64,000 bases of DNA, taken from the NCBI GenBank assembly GCA_003134785.1, contig PLCN01000015.1, positions 92,037-156,036 of the forward strand. The letters are read 5' to 3'. This stretch comes from Spartobacteria bacterium (lineage in GTDB: Bacteria; Verrucomicrobiota; Verrucomicrobiia; Chthoniobacterales; UBA10450). Numbering within the stretch: position 1 is the first letter of the stretch; each line of letters begins with the position of its first letter. The position numbers and the translations under genes were made by a program. Below, one piece after another: positions 33,399-43,102 of this stretch. The notes beneath the pieces are model-generated. The model was not told the DNA's origin, did not search any database, and saw nothing but the letters and a program-made list of their open reading frames with translations.

Positions 33399-34079
33399 CT
33401 ACTTGTCCGTGATAACTTTGATGTCCGCCAGCCTGATCGTCTTGCCGTTGAAGTTGTGTTCGGTCGCGAGATTCAAACCGCCGAATGTTTGATACTTTTC
33501 CCAGGTCGCCTGCATTCCCTCGCCGGTTTTGGGAATGTAATCCCACGCGTGCACCAGCTTCGTCTTCGGGTCGAGGTAAAGATTGTATTGATCGGTCGGA
33601 GTCATACCGACCTGATCGAAACTCAGATGCAGCGTTTCGTAGGTGACACCGTTTATTTCTTTCGGTCCGGTCGCTTCCACCTTCACGCCTTTGTCGCGGA
33701 TCTTCAGCGGCGCCAGGAACCAATAGGAATCGTTGACCCAGCGCGCATAAGCAGTTTTCCCATCACCGTCGGGCGCGGGAGTCTTGAGATTGGACGTGGC
33801 ATGGTGATCTGTCCCCTGCTTGTCCTTCCATTTCACTTCGTCGGTGTTGGCCGCGACGTTCCAGATGTGTTGCGCGCTGAAGAGCGGCTTTCCTTCGCTT
33901 TCAACCACGAAAGTGAAATGCACCTCTTTCACTTTCGCCCAATTTTCACCACCGCTTGCTTTCCAAAGATCGGTAGCCAGTTGTTGTCCTTTATCGGCTG
34001 ATGCGTCGACCGCGCGCGCCGTCGCGGCGGTAAAGGCAAAGAGCGAAACTATGACCGCAAGATGGGGTTTCATGATCAC
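33399..34079 (-). CDS. Secreted LolA-like protein of unknown function
   Basis: A 226-residue exported protein with a signal peptide (LAVIVSLFAFTAATARAVDA). The mature part is beta-rich with alternating strands (VKEVHFTFVVESEGKPLFSA, TDEVKWKDKQGTDHHATSN, YNLYLDPKTKLVHAWDY) and resembles outer-membrane lipoprotein-sorting-like proteins of the LolA/DUF6503 type. It probably works in the periplasm. The call to LolA is fold-level only; the canonical LolA gene may be elsewhere. It is divergent from the pagL-like gene. Confidence 0.65.
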   Translation of the reverse strand: MIMKPHLAVIVSLFAFTAATARAVDASADKGQQLATDLWKASGGENWAKVKEVHFTFVVESEGKPLFSAQHIWNVAANTDEVKWKDKQGTDHHATSNLKTPAPDGDGKTAYARWVNDSYWFLAPLKIRDKGVKVEATGPKEINGVTYETLHLSFDQVGMTPTDQYNLYLDPKTKLVHAWDYIPKTGEGMQATWEKYQTFGGLNLATEHNFNGKTIRLADIKVITDK

Positions 34080-34141
34080 ATCGTGACAGACGACCTGCTG
34101 AATTGCAATTCAGCCGACTCGCAATATCGTAGCGCCGCTTG

Positions 34142-34756
34142 ATGAAAATTTTACGGATTCTCTTGGTTTTCCTACTCGGCTCGATCTGCGCGCCGCTCGC
34201 GCGCGCGGCGGGCGACCACGTTTCCACGCATTTTACTCCCGACGATTCAGACGCCCCCAGTTTCGAGATGGCCACCGAGACGGCCTACATGCTCGGCATC
34301 ATCAACAATCCGAACAGCTACGAAATTGGCGCACAATTCATCACCGCGAGATGGCGTTTTGGTCCGGTTTATCCCGAGGGATTTTTCCGCGGCTACAATC
34401 AGTTTTACTTCTCGGGCGTGGCGGAGCCGATTCTTCGTGGTCCGGAAAACTTCTACTACGGCATCTCGATCGGCTTGCGTTACAATTTCCTGCTGCGCGG
34501 AAGCCGATTCATTCCTTATGTCTCCGGTGGGGTCGGACTCGGATGGATCGACAGCCATGCCAATGTCAATGGCGCGCAAGGCCAGGATTTCACCTTCAAC
34601 GTCGTGAGTGCAGCCGGCGTTTCTTACAAGATAAACGATCGGTGGAAGGCGAACCTGGGGCTGGTCTTCGAGCATCTTTCCAACGGCGGACAAACCGACC
34701 CGAACCCGAGCCTCAATCTGCTAGGGCCGCAAATCGGGCTGACTTGCTCATTCTAG
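34142..34756 (+). CDS. Lipid A 3-O-deacylase (PagL-like)
   Basis: A 204-residue outer-membrane beta-barrel enzyme with a signal peptide (ILRILLVFLLGSICAPLARA). The PagL motif FEHLSNGG carries the catalytic His and Ser (HxSN), with NPSLNLLGPQ in the next strand; alternating strands (YGISIGLRYNFLL, FIPYVSGGVGLGWID) form the barrel and the protein ends in Phe as outer-membrane proteins do. It would remove the 3-O-linked acyl chain from lipid A, implying lipopolysaccharide in this organism. A TTG three bases upstream is an alternative start. Confidence 0.8.
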   Translation: MKILRILLVFLLGSICAPLARAAGDHVSTHFTPDDSDAPSFEMATETAYMLGIINNPNSYEIGAQFITARWRFGPVYPEGFFRGYNQFYFSGVAEPILRGPENFYYGISIGLRYNFLLRGSRFIPYVSGGVGLGWIDSHANVNGAQGQDFTFNVVSAAGVSYKINDRWKANLGLVFEHLSNGGQTDPNPSLNLLGPQIGLTCSF

Positions 34757-34773
34757 GCAGCGCTCGTGTGCCG

Positions 34774-35388
34774 ATGAGCCAGCCTGATGAAAATGTTCTG
34801 GTCGTTAGGCGAAGTCTCTTCGACGAACTCGGCAGCTTTCATGGGCTGAATTTCGAGACCGAAAAATATCTGAGCAAACTGCTGTTGCGCGGTAATAATT
34901 TTTTCCTACCGCGCGCGCAGGCAGAAAACGATCCCGCGCATAAACAGATCATTCCGTATGCGCTGATCGCGCACGGCGACACGATCTTGCATTACGTCCG
35001 TGGCAAAAAGGCCGGCGAACAGCGCTTGGTAGCGAAGGGATCCGTCGGCATCGGCGGCCATTTGAATGAAAGCGACGAGTCGCTTTTTGCCTGGGATGAA
35101 CAGGCCTACCGGGCGGGAGTCGAACGCGAAGTGAACGAAGAGATCAAGATCGAGGCGCCGTTCGAAGATCGGATCGTCGCGCTCTTGAATGATGACACCA
35201 CGGAAGTCGGCAGCGTCCATCTCGGGATCGTGCACGTCTTTCGTCTCGCCGAGCCGAAGGTGGCGAAGCGCGAAGCGATGATCACGAATATCGAGTTTCT
35301 GACAAAAGACGAGCTGCTCGCTCGCCGCGATAATCTGGAAACTTGGTCGCAGCTCTGCGTCGATTCGTTCGACCGGCTGCTGGGTTAA
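34774..35388 (+). CDS. Nudix-like hydrolase
   Basis: A 204-residue cytoplasmic protein. The region VGIGGHLNESDESLF through YRAGVEREVNEEIKIEAP matches the Nudix box (the REVNEEI core fits REUxEExxU), with a longer than usual insert between the GG and the RE elements. Nudix enzymes hydrolyse nucleoside diphosphates linked to other groups. The substrate is not evident. The start at 34774 (MSQPDENVLVV) is preferred; the frame extends 141 residues upstream but that part is antisense to pagL-like coding and Arg-rich. Confidence 0.8.
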   Translation: MSQPDENVLVVRRSLFDELGSFHGLNFETEKYLSKLLLRGNNFFLPRAQAENDPAHKQIIPYALIAHGDTILHYVRGKKAGEQRLVAKGSVGIGGHLNESDESLFAWDEQAYRAGVEREVNEEIKIEAPFEDRIVALLNDDTTEVGSVHLGIVHVFRLAEPKVAKREAMITNIEFLTKDELLARRDNLETWSQLCVDSFDRLLG

Positions 35389-35401
35389 TTTTCTATCGGC
35401 G

Positions 35402-35947
35402 TCAACCCTTCCGTCTTCGTTTCCTTTGCTCGGGTTCCGGAGTCGGCGTCGGTGTGGGCGTCATCACCGGCGTTGGCGCCGGGGTCGGAGTCGGCGGCGG
35501 ATTCCACGTCAGGTTAATCTCGTCGATCTGCCAAACAGTCATCCCGCGGGAAATCACCATGTCCAGAGCGGCCGTCGTCGTCGGATAAACCAGTTGCGCA
35601 TGAAAGGTGCCCTTGGGTTGGAAGAAGTACGACGTATACGCCATGTCGCCCTTCATTTCGATCGGTTGGGCGGGCACGCCGAGTTGGCGCAACTGCATGA
35701 GCATTCGATCCCGCCACGATTGCAGATAATTGATCTGCGCCGGGGCGCTCAAGCGCACATGGAAAAACTTATCGTCGTAATTCACCGCCAGGCGCTTCGC
35801 CACCAATGCCGCAAACGCGCGTCCATTCTTGTCCGCGTCCTGCCGGGACGAATACAGGAACCACACTCCGCCTCCCAGAATCGCCAGCACGATCACCAAC
35901 AGGACAATGACCTGTCCCCTGATAGCCACAGTTCCGTTTCGTTTCAT
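35402..35947 (-). CDS. Membrane-anchored protein of unknown function with Pro/Thr tail
   Basis: A 181-residue protein with one N-terminal span (VIVLLVIVLAILGGGVWFLY), so probably anchored with the bulk outside the cytoplasm. The middle part (RLAVNYDDKFFHVRLSAPAQ, INYLQSWRDRMLMQLRQLG) is globular. The C terminus is a Pro-Thr repeat (PPPTPTPAPTPVMTPTPTPT) ending in a basic cluster RKRRRKG. Its start abuts the stop of the following leftward gene, suggesting co-expression. I do not recognise a family. Confidence 0.65.
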   Translation of the reverse strand: MKRNGTVAIRGQVIVLLVIVLAILGGGVWFLYSSRQDADKNGRAFAALVAKRLAVNYDDKFFHVRLSAPAQINYLQSWRDRMLMQLRQLGVPAQPIEMKGDMAYTSYFFQPKGTFHAQLVYPTTTAALDMVISRGMTVWQIDEINLTWNPPPTPTPAPTPVMTPTPTPTPEPEQRKRRRKG

Positions 35948-36313
35948 TTAAAACCCGAATCCAGTTCCCTGAATGACCAGACCATCGCGAATGAGAGTTC
36001 CATGCTTCTGCCATCCTGTGCGAGCGCCGAATCGATTTCGGGAATTCACTTTGAATTCAACCAAATAACCGTAGAGCCGTTTCCCACCCGGCCCCGGTAG
36101 ATCGGCCGGTCGCGGAGGCGTCAACCATTGGATTTGCGCGCTAGGTGCGTCCACTAACTTCGTTTCCAACCACTTCGTCACGATCTCCTGGTAGTTCTTC
36201 GGATTTTCTCCGTAAACGGCAGGATCCGCCATCAGCTCGACCTCCGTGGTCTCCGCCATCGCCAAGATCGGGCAAGCAAAAGCCAGTAAGACCAGGAACG
36301 CGATCACCCTCAT
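35948..36313 (-). CDS. Small secreted protein of unknown function
   Basis: A 121-residue exported protein from the internal ATG (MRVIAFLVLLAFACPILAMA), which is a signal peptide. The mature part (VELMADPAVYGENPKNYQEI, LYGYLVEFKVNSRNRFGART) has no recognised family. The last codon of this gene is immediately followed by the start of the Pro/Thr-tailed protein, so both are one unit. The 56 bases back to the citrate synthase stop hold nothing clear. Confidence 0.65.
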   Translation of the reverse strand: MRVIAFLVLLAFACPILAMAETTEVELMADPAVYGENPKNYQEIVTKWLETKLVDAPSAQIQWLTPPRPADLPGPGGKRLYGYLVEFKVNSRNRFGARTGWQKHGTLIRDGLVIQGTGFGF

Positions 36314-36369
36314 GCGGCTCACATTTATGTGACAGCTCGAAGCAAGTCGAGCCTCCTGTGACAAATTCG

Positions 36370-37494
36370 TCAGGGCCGTTCGTCGATCGGCACGACTTTC
36401 TTTCCGGCCGGCTCCCCTATGTATTCGCTTAGCGGCCGGTAAAGCCGGTTATCCTCGAGCTGCTCGAGAACCTGGGCGCACCAGCCTGAACAGCGCGCGA
36501 CGGCGAAAATCGGAGTGAACAAATCAGTTGGAATCCCGAGCGAATGGTAAACCGTCGCCGAATAAAAATCGACGTTCGCGTTCAGGTTTTTCTTTTCCTT
36601 CATGAGTTGCGCGATGCGTTCGGACATCCTGATCCATTTCGGCTCGCCCAATTTCTCGCTGAGTCTGATCGCCATCTTCTGCAAATGCGGGGCGCGCGGA
36701 TCAAGCGTTTTATAAACACGATGCCCGATCCCCATGATCTTTTTCTTCGCCGCCAACTGCTTCTCCACGTAGGCGTCCACTTTGTCTTCGCTGCCGATCT
36801 CCTCCAGCATTTGGATGACGCCTTCGTTGGCGCCGCCGTGCAGCGGGCCTTTCAGGGTTCCAATCGCCGACGTGATCGCGGAGTAGAAATCCGAGAGGGT
36901 CGAAATCGTGACCCGCGCACTGAAGGTCGAAGCGTTCATGCCATGATCGGCATGCAAGACAAACGCCACATCGAGCGTGTCGCTGGCTTCTTTGGCCTGC
37001 GGCTCCCCACACATCAGGTAGAGAAAATGTTCGGCCTCCGTGAGGTCAGTGCGCACCGGCGGGAGCGGCTGATTGTTGCGCGCGCGATGAAAATACGCCG
37101 CGATCACGCCGATCTTCGCGGTAATGGAAATGGCGCGGCGCCGATTCATTTCCGGCGTGGCCTCTTTCCCGATCTCGGGGTCATAGAGACCGAGCATGGA
37201 GATGGCGGTGCGCATCACATCCATCGGCTCGGCGTCGTGCGGAGCGGATTTCAGAAAATCGATCACCGGCTCCGGCAACTGGCGTTCGCCGCGCAGTTCG
37301 CGGACAAATGTATCGAGCTCGCGGCGGTTTGGCAGCTTCTTATGCCAGAGCAGATAAACGACTTCCTTGTAGCTGACGTGGCCGGCTAAATCATTGATGT
37401 CGTAGCCGCAGTAAACGAGCTGGCCCTTGTCGCCAATGACATCGCTTAGTCGCGTGGTATTTGCGACGACCCCTTCTAGTCCGCGTGAAGTCAT
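36370..37494 (-). CDS. Citrate synthase family protein
   Basis: A 374-residue citrate/2-methylcitrate synthase of the short Gram-positive-like type. Catalytic residues are visible: the first His in GPLHGGANEGVI, the second in MGIGHRVYKTLDPRAPHLQK and the Asp in NVDFYSATVYHSLG. The N terminus GLEGVVANTTRLSDV and GYDINDLA are family hallmarks. It would condense acetyl-CoA or propionyl-CoA with oxaloacetate; motifs do not separate the two. It lies downstream of the sucD-sucC cluster on the same strand, which favours a TCA-cycle role. Confidence 0.93.
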   Translation of the reverse strand: MTSRGLEGVVANTTRLSDVIGDKGQLVYCGYDINDLAGHVSYKEVVYLLWHKKLPNRRELDTFVRELRGERQLPEPVIDFLKSAPHDAEPMDVMRTAISMLGLYDPEIGKEATPEMNRRRAISITAKIGVIAAYFHRARNNQPLPPVRTDLTEAEHFLYLMCGEPQAKEASDTLDVAFVLHADHGMNASTFSARVTISTLSDFYSAITSAIGTLKGPLHGGANEGVIQMLEEIGSEDKVDAYVEKQLAAKKKIMGIGHRVYKTLDPRAPHLQKMAIRLSEKLGEPKWIRMSERIAQLMKEKKNLNANVDFYSATVYHSLGIPTDLFTPIFAVARCSGWCAQVLEQLEDNRLYRPLSEYIGEPAGKKVVPIDERP

Positions 37495-37508
37495 TTGATT
37501 TGGTTTTA

Positions 37509-37739
37509 CTAGTCCCGGTCGACCATGTCGCCTTGGACTTCCAGTTGCGTAATCAACGGCACATCTACTACCGAAAACGAGGGCTTCTGCTCGAAAGTAA
37601 TGAACACTGTGCGACCAGTGCCGGCGATAGCGATAAAGTCAGGATGCGGGACGGGGATCGAACGGCCATCGGCTGTGTGAACAGTGAATGGCTGAAACGG
37701 GACCGCGTGAATTCTTGCGCGGAACTCGTCGATCTTCAT
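37509..37739 (-). CDS. Small conserved protein of unknown function
   Basis: A 76-residue protein (FRARIHAVPFQPFTVHTADG, SIPVPHPDFIAI, VFITFEQKPSFSVVDVPLIT) of a type that recurs in multiple copies in Planctomycetes and Verrucomicrobia. It probably forms a small beta-barrel; no function is known. It sits between sucD and the citrate synthase gene, with 14- and 19-base gaps, so it is likely co-transcribed with them. Confidence 0.7.
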   Translation of the reverse strand: MKIDEFRARIHAVPFQPFTVHTADGRSIPVPHPDFIAIAGTGRTVFITFEQKPSFSVVDVPLITQLEVQGDMVDRD

Positions 37740-37758
37740 CGAGTAGATTCTACGTTTG

Positions 37759-38631
37759 TCATCTCATCCGCGCAATCAGGGTCTCTGCCATCGTTGCCGG
37801 CGTTTCGGCCACGGCAATACCGGCGCTCTTCAGCGCCTCGATTTTTCCGGCGGCGGTCCCCTTGCCTCCGGAGACAATCGCGCCGGCGTGACCCATGCGC
37901 CGCCCCGGCGGCGCGGTCGTCCCGGCGATGAATGCGGCCACCGGTTTTTTGCAGTTGTCCTTGATCCACTCCGCTGCTTCTTCCTCGGCGCTGCCGCCAA
38001 TCTCGCCGATCAAAATTATCGAATCCGTTTGCGGATCGGCCTCGAAAAGTTTCACCGCATCGAGATGCGACATCCCATTGATCGGATCGCCGCCAATGCC
38101 GATGCAGGTCGATTGTCCGTAACCGCGAGAGGTCAATTGCCAGACCGCTTCATAAGTGAGCGTGCCGGACCGTGAGATGACGCCCACGCTTCCCGGCTTG
38201 TGAATGTAACCCGGCATGATTCCGATCTTGCAGTCGCCGGGGGTGATGATTCCCGGACAATTCGGCCCGATGAGGCGGCTCGGCTTGCCGGCCATTTGCG
38301 CTTTCACCCGCATCATATCCATCACTGGAATTCCTTCCGTGATGCAAATCACCAGCTCCACGCCCGTGTCGATCGCTTCCAGAATTCCATCCGCCGCGCC
38401 GGCCGCGGGCACAAAAATCACCGAGACATTGCAGCCGGTTTCCTGCCGCGCTTCCCAGACGGTATCGAAGACCGGCACCTTGCCGTCGAACATCTGCCCG
38501 CCCTTTCCGGGTGTGACACCTGCCACCACATTCGTTCCGTACTCCATGCATTGGCGCGCATGAAAACCGCCGACGCTTCCGGTGATCCCCTGAACGAGGA
38601 GCCGCGTGTTTTTGTCGACGAGAACAGACAT
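37759..38631 (-). CDS. sucD: Succinyl-CoA ligase, alpha subunit
   Basis: A 290-residue CoA-binding subunit. The N terminus [20 protein letters not shown], then [31 protein letters not shown], and the phospho-histidine motif [18 protein letters not shown] are normal. With SucC it makes ATP or GTP while converting succinyl-CoA to succinate in the TCA cycle. Unusually, two VOC-family genes lie between it and sucC, all on one strand with tiny gaps or overlaps. Confidence 0.96.
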   Translation of the reverse strand: MSVLVDKNTRLLVQGITGSVGGFHARQCMEYGTNVVAGVTPGKGGQMFDGKVPVFDTVWEARQETGCNVSVIFVPAAGAADGILEAIDTGVELVICITEGIPVMDMMRVKAQMAGKPSRLIGPNCPGIITPGDCKIGIMPGYIHKPGSVGVISRSGTLTYEAVWQLTSRGYGQSTCIGIGGDPINGMSHLDAVKLFEADPQTDSIILIGEIGGSAEEEAAEWIKDNCKKPVAAFIAGTTAPPGRRMGHAGAIVSGGKGTAAGKIEALKSAGIAVAETPATMAETLIARMR

Positions 38632-38634
38632 GGC

Positions 38635-38991
38635 CTATTTCGATTTGCGTTTATGCACGAGCAATTTGTTGCCGTCCGGATCCCGGAACTGAGCCATCCA
38701 ACAAACCGGCGTCTCGGTCTTGTCCATGTCGAACTCCACGCCCCGCTTCTTCAAAGTCGCGATCGTGGCATCGATGTCGTCCACCTCGAACGCGACTGTC
38801 GTGCCATCGCGTGATGGTTTCCAATTGGGATGACAACCGACGCCGATCGTCGTTGCTCCTAAATCGTACTCGACCCAGGCCCCGCCCATTCCAGTCATCC
38901 CCGGCTTTAGCTCGAGCGTTTCCTGATAGAATTTCCGCGCTCGTTCAGCGTCGGAAACCGCGATTGCCACAAAAGCGACTTCTTTGATCAT
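38635..38991 (-). CDS. VOC/glyoxalase-fold protein 1
   Basis: A 118-residue vicinal-oxygen-chelate protein: FVAIAVSDAERARKFYQETL, AWVEYDLGATTIGVG, TVAFEVDDIDATI and VCWMAQFRDPDGNKLLVHKR. This is one two-module VOC unit. The end FRDPDGN is shared with the neighbour, of which this is a paralogue. The metal-ligand set cannot be assigned securely; function unknown. It starts four bases inside the next gene's stop (ATGA) and ends three bases before sucD. Confidence 0.85.
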   Translation of the reverse strand: MIKEVAFVAIAVSDAERARKFYQETLELKPGMTGMGGAWVEYDLGATTIGVGCHPNWKPSRDGTTVAFEVDDIDATIATLKKRGVEFDMDKTETPVCWMAQFRDPDGNKLLVHKRKSK

Positions 38992-39350
38992 GATGTTTTC
39001 AATTTGTGAATTATCAATTTGTTACCATCGGGATCCTGGACGATGGCCATGTGGCAAACCGGTGACTCAAAGGGTTCCCACGCGAACTTCACCTTCGCTT
39101 TTCTCAGCTCGGCAATCGCCTCGTCGAAATCTTCCATTTCAAGCGCTGCGCCTGTCCCCTGATCGGAGGGCGTCCAAGTATCGCTGATGCTGGCAATGAC
39201 GAGCGTGTCTTTGCCGATGCCGTATTCGATCCACTTGCCCTCGAGGAACCGGCCGGATTCCTTCAAGCCAAGCACGCCTTCATAGAATTTCCGCGCCCGG
39301 TCCATGTCGGTCACCGGGATGGCGACAAATCCAATCTCTTTTATTTTCAT
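38988..39350 (-). CDS. VOC/glyoxalase-fold protein 2
   Basis: A 120-residue paralogue of the preceding protein: [55 protein letters not shown] and [20 protein letters not shown]. It overlaps sucC by four bases upstream and the other VOC gene by four downstream. Placement inside the succinyl-CoA ligase operon suggests the pair deals with a related acyl-CoA or aldehyde, for example methylmalonyl-CoA epimerisation, which is a VOC activity; this is inference only. Confidence 0.85.
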   Translation of the reverse strand: MKIKEIGFVAIPVTDMDRARKFYEGVLGLKESGRFLEGKWIEYGIGKDTLVIASISDTWTPSDQGTGAALEMEDFDEAIAELRKAKVKFAWEPFESPVCHMAIVQDPDGNKLIIHKLKTS

Positions 39351-40537
39351 TTTGCTCCTTCAGCCGCGCGCACGACCTTCTGTGCGGCATCCGCCAGGTC
39401 ACCTGCGGTGATGACCGGAAGGCCAGACTCGGCGATTAATTTTTTTCCGGCGTCGACGTTGGTTCCTTCCAGCCTAACGACCAGTGGCACGGGCAGCTTT
39501 ACGGTCTTCACTGCGTTGATGATTCCCTGGGCGATCACATCGCATTTCATGATGCCGCCAAAAATGTTGACCAGGATCGCTTTCACCTTGTCGTCTGAAA
39601 CAAGGATCTTGAACGCTTCGGTTACCTGCTCTTCCGTCGCGCCGCCGCCGACATCCAAAAAGTTCGCGGGACTGCCGCCGTAAAATTTGATGATGTCCAT
39701 CGTCGCCATCGCCAGGCCAGCGCCATTGACGAGACAAGCGATGTTTCCATCGAGCCCGATATAGTTCAGTCCGTGCTTTGACGCTTCGACCTCGCGCGGG
39801 TCCTCTTCCGCGATGTCGCGCAAGGCCGCCAGCTCCGGATGCCGATAGAGTGCGTTGTCGTCGAAGTTGAATTTTGCATCAAGCGCCAGCACTTCGCCCT
39901 TTGGCGTCACGACGAGCGGGTTCACTTCGACCATCGAGCAATCGCATGCCATGAAGGTGCGATACAAACCGTCGAATAATTTCGACGCCGCTTTCAGTTG
40001 CGACGATTCGAAACCGAGCTGCTTCGCCAGCTTGCGCGTTTGGTGAGCTTGCAATCCCGCGAGCGGATCGATTTTTTCGCGCAAAATCTTTTCCGGCGAT
40101 TTCTCCGCGACCGTCTCGATCTCGACGCCGCCTTCCGTACTCGCGACGACGATGGGCGCCGCCGTCGCGCGATCGAGGAGAATGGCGAAATAAATCTCGC
40201 GCGCGATTTCCGCCGATTCCGCCACGAGCACCTTGTTCACCACGCGACCAGCCGGCCCGGTCTGATGCGTCACCAAAGTTTGCCCGAGCATCTTCGAAGC
40301 GATTTCGCGCGCTTCAGCCGGCGACTTGCACAAGTGCACCCCGCCCTTAAACCCATTCGCGAATGTGCCCTTCCCTCGCCCGCCAGCATGGACTTGTGCT
40401 TTCACGACGAGATCATCGGTGCCCAAATCCCGCGCCACCTGCTCCGCTTCCTCAGCTGTCGACGCGGCTTTACCGCGCGGTGTCGCGACGCCGAATTTTT
40501 GCAGCAACTCCTTGGCTTGGTATTCGTGAATGTTCAT
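39347..40537 (-). CDS. sucC: Succinyl-CoA ligase, beta subunit
   Basis: A 396-residue ATP-grasp subunit. The N terminus [20 protein letters not shown] is canonical and fixes the start; the frame is open 88 codons further but that part is repeat DNA. Other landmarks are [75 protein letters not shown] and [16 protein letters not shown]. It begins the leftward TCA cluster sucC-VOC-VOC-sucD-small protein-citrate synthase. Confidence 0.97.
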   Translation of the reverse strand: MNIHEYQAKELLQKFGVATPRGKAASTAEEAEQVARDLGTDDLVVKAQVHAGGRGKGTFANGFKGGVHLCKSPAEAREIASKMLGQTLVTHQTGPAGRVVNKVLVAESAEIAREIYFAILLDRATAAPIVVASTEGGVEIETVAEKSPEKILREKIDPLAGLQAHQTRKLAKQLGFESSQLKAASKLFDGLYRTFMACDCSMVEVNPLVVTPKGEVLALDAKFNFDDNALYRHPELAALRDIAEEDPREVEASKHGLNYIGLDGNIACLVNGAGLAMATMDIIKFYGGSPANFLDVGGGATEEQVTEAFKILVSDDKVKAILVNIFGGIMKCDVIAQGIINAVKTVKLPVPLVVRLEGTNVDAGKKLIAESGLPVITAGDLADAAQKVVRAAEGAK

Positions 40538-40628
40538 TCGGGACGCTGCGGGCAGCCCGAGCATTAAGCCTGCGAAGCGCGCATCGGGCAACCCGTTTTT
40601 AACCTTGAAATCGCGGCTCCCGTTTTTT

Positions 40629-40693
40629 CCAAGGAGCGGCGGTCTCCAGCCCGCCGAAAAAACCACGGCGGTTTGGAAAGCGCCGCTCCTTGG
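40629..40693. repeat. CCAAGGAGCGGCG...CGCCGCTCCTTGG inverted repeat
   Basis: Perfect 13-base outer arms (40629-40641 and 40681-40693) enclose a partial inner dyad with CGGCGGTTTGGAAAG. It lies in the divergent gap between sucC and the phosphoglucomutase gene. The sequence is related to the 44766-44883 repeat (TTTGGAAAGCGCC...CTCCTTGG). Confidence 0.75.
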
Positions 40694-40730
40694 AGACCCG
40701 GCCGCCCCGAGATGCTTCCTCGATTGTCTC

Positions 40731-42740
40731 ATGATGAGGATGAGAGATGTTGTGGCGAAAGATTTCCGGATGGCTGCTGATCTACTAGACCTCAACCTCA
40801 AACTCGATGCTGCGCTCGCCGCCGGCGATTTGTTGCGCTCCGCTGCGGAAAATATCCACGCATTAATGGATGGATCGAAGGTGCCGCTTTATGCCGCGGC
40901 TGTTGGGGAACTCGCGGAAGCGCAGGAGTGGGCGGAACTGAACGATCGCTTCTACAAGACGCTGGCTTTCGGCACAGGCGGACTGCGCGGCCGGACCATC
41001 GGGAAAATCGTGACCCGAGCCGAGCGAGGCAACGCGGGAGAAATCGAGCGACCGCAATTCCCGTGCGTCGGCACGAACGCGATGAACTTTTTCAACGTTA
41101 GCCGCGCAACGCAAGGGCTGGTCGCTTATCTGCATGAGTGGCGCAAACAGGAAAAAATCGAAGGAAAACCCAAGATCATCATCGCTCACGACTCACGGCA
41201 TTTCTCGAAAGAGTTTACCGAGCTCGCGGCGAAGACCGCCGCCGATAACGGTTGCGACGCCTGCGTCTTCGAGGGACCGCGCTCGACGCCGGAGTTGTCG
41301 TTCGCTGTCCGCCATTTACGCGCGAGCGCCGGCATCGTGATCACGGCGAGTCACAACCCGCCGCACGACAACGGCTATAAAGTTTATTTCAACGACGGCG
41401 CGCAAGTGGTCGAGCCGCATGCCAGCGGCATCATCGCAAAGGTCAATGCCATCCAAAGCGAGACGTCTCCTTCCAGCCCGAAGGTGCGGCGTGGTGAAGT
41501 CATCACCCTCGGTCGTGAAATCGATGAGGCGTATATGAAGCGCGTTGAGAGTTTAATCCTGAACAAGGATCTGGTTCGCTCGGCCAAATCACTTCGCATT
41601 ATTTTCACCCCACTGCACGGCACGGGCGGTGTCATCATCAAGCCGATGCTCGAGCGGCTCGGTTTCAACTTTCGCGTCGTCGAAGAACAGGACCGCTTCG
41701 ATGGCAATTTCCCCACCGTCGACTCCCCCAATCCGGAGAACGCCGCCGCGCTACGGCTCGGCGTGGAATTAGCGGAAACGGAAAACGCCGATCTGGTCAT
41801 TGCGACTGATCCGGATTGCGACCGCATGGGAGTCGCGGTCCGGACCGCGAACGGCAAGATGAAATTGATTACGGGAAACCAGATCGGTTCGCTCCTCGCT
41901 TATTACCGTGCGACCACCCTTTTCGATCTTGGAATCCTCAATAAAAAAAACTCTTCTGCCGCTGTCATCATCAAAACATTCGTCACCACCGATCTGCAAA
42001 AAGCCATCGCGGAACATTATGGTTTGCGCTGCGTAGAGACGTTGACCGGCTTCAAATACATCGGCGCGAAGCTGGGCAAGTACGAGAAGACCCTGCCGCC
42101 GGAGGTGCAGCAAAATTACCGTGATTTGCCTGAAGACGAGACGCGCCGGCTCCGGCTGGAGCATTCGTCCTATTACGTCTTTGGCGGCGAAGAAAGTTAC
42201 GGCTACAGCGGCGGCGATTTCGTGCGGGACAAGGATGGCAACGGCGCGGCGATCATGTTCTGCGAAGTGGCGGCCTATGCGAAGTCTCGCGGGCTGACCG
42301 TCGATGCGCTCCTCGATGAGATTTTCTCCGAGTTCGGCTACTTCCAGGAATACACCGGCTCACTCACGTTCGAAGGGGCCGAAGGCGCGGAGACGATCAA
42401 GCGCCTCCTCGCTTCGTACGTGACCAAACCGCCTAACGAGATGCTCGGAGCGAAACTGATCCAGGTGAAAAACTTCGAGACCGACACCTATCGCGACATC
42501 GAAGGCGACGAAATTCCGAAAGAAAAAATGCTCATCTTCGAGTTTGGCGACCACACCAAAACCGCGATCCGTGCCTCCGGCACCGAGCCGAAGATCAAAT
42601 ATTACCTATTCGCCCAACGGCGTCCCACGAGCGCGAGTTTCACCGCCGCGGAACTAGCCGAGATAAAACGCGAGGTGAGCGAGCATCTGAAAAAAGTCTG
42701 GGAGTGGTTGCGGGAAGACGCATCGGTTCGGGCCGCATAA
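40731..42740 (+). CDS. Phosphoglucomutase/phosphomannomutase family protein
   Basis: A protein of about 669 residues (or 666 from the ATG at 40740). The active-site phosphoserine loop is in [20 protein letters not shown], the metal-binding loop in [11 protein letters not shown], the sugar-binding loop in [12 protein letters not shown] and the phosphate-binding site near [14 protein letters not shown]. The long N-terminal domain ([18 protein letters not shown]) matches the PGM2/phosphopentomutase subgroup. It interconverts hexose 1- and 6-phosphates for glycogen or envelope sugars. It stands alone, divergent from sucC. Confidence 0.93.
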   Translation: MMRMRDVVAKDFRMAADLLDLNLKLDAALAAGDLLRSAAENIHALMDGSKVPLYAAAVGELAEAQEWAELNDRFYKTLAFGTGGLRGRTIGKIVTRAERGNAGEIERPQFPCVGTNAMNFFNVSRATQGLVAYLHEWRKQEKIEGKPKIIIAHDSRHFSKEFTELAAKTAADNGCDACVFEGPRSTPELSFAVRHLRASAGIVITASHNPPHDNGYKVYFNDGAQVVEPHASGIIAKVNAIQSETSPSSPKVRRGEVITLGREIDEAYMKRVESLILNKDLVRSAKSLRIIFTPLHGTGGVIIKPMLERLGFNFRVVEEQDRFDGNFPTVDSPNPENAAALRLGVELAETENADLVIATDPDCDRMGVAVRTANGKMKLITGNQIGSLLAYYRATTLFDLGILNKKNSSAAVIIKTFVTTDLQKAIAEHYGLRCVETLTGFKYIGAKLGKYEKTLPPEVQQNYRDLPEDETRRLRLEHSSYYVFGGEESYGYSGGDFVRDKDGNGAAIMFCEVAAYAKSRGLTVDALLDEIFSEFGYFQEYTGSLTFEGAEGAETIKRLLASYVTKPPNEMLGAKLIQVKNFETDTYRDIEGDEIPKEKMLIFEFGDHTKTAIRASGTEPKIKYYLFAQRRPTSASFTAAELAEIKREVSEHLKKVWEWLREDASVRAA

Positions 42741-42779
42741 GCTGCTCGACAACGCGGCCAGGAAGCGGAGAGTTTTTTC

Positions 42780-43094
42780 ATGGCTCGCGAAATCAAGCTG
42801 GATGGCGGCGAAATCTCGCTCTTGAAAAAGATCGGCCTCTCGGGCGCGCAAGTATACGGCAAGCTCCTGATCGACCGGACCGAGGGGATGGAAACCGCGG
42901 AGTTTCTCGATACGCTGACGGGCTTGATCGATCAGGGCTACGTCATCTCGAATAAGGTCAACATTCGCCTGATCGAGGATGTTGAGCGGGCGTTTTTTCG
43001 AGTCGACGCCGCTTACGCGAAGGATTTGCGGGACGCGGTGAACCCAAGCCGGAAGCGGGAACGCGAACGCACGCAACGCGAGCGCCGGCGCTGA
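42780..43094 (+). CDS. Small protein with winged-helix-like N terminus
   Basis: A 104-residue protein that I do not recognise. Residues 10-65 (ISLLKKIGLSGAQVYGKLLI, FLDTLTGLIDQGYVISNKVN) read as a winged helix; the C terminus is a basic run (RKRERERTQRERRR). It could bind nucleic acid. It sits 39 bases after the phosphoglucomutase gene and eight before lnt on the same strand. Confidence 0.6.
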   Translation: MAREIKLDGGEISLLKKIGLSGAQVYGKLLIDRTEGMETAEFLDTLTGLIDQGYVISNKVNIRLIEDVERAFFRVDAAYAKDLRDAVNPSRKRERERTQRERRR

Positions 43095-43102
43095 GAGAAC
43101 GG

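Noticed and set aside
34351..34773. Upstream extension of the Nudix-like gene by 141 codons
   Set aside because: It overlaps the pagL-like gene in another frame and is Arg/Ser-rich; the Nudix protein starts normally at 34774.
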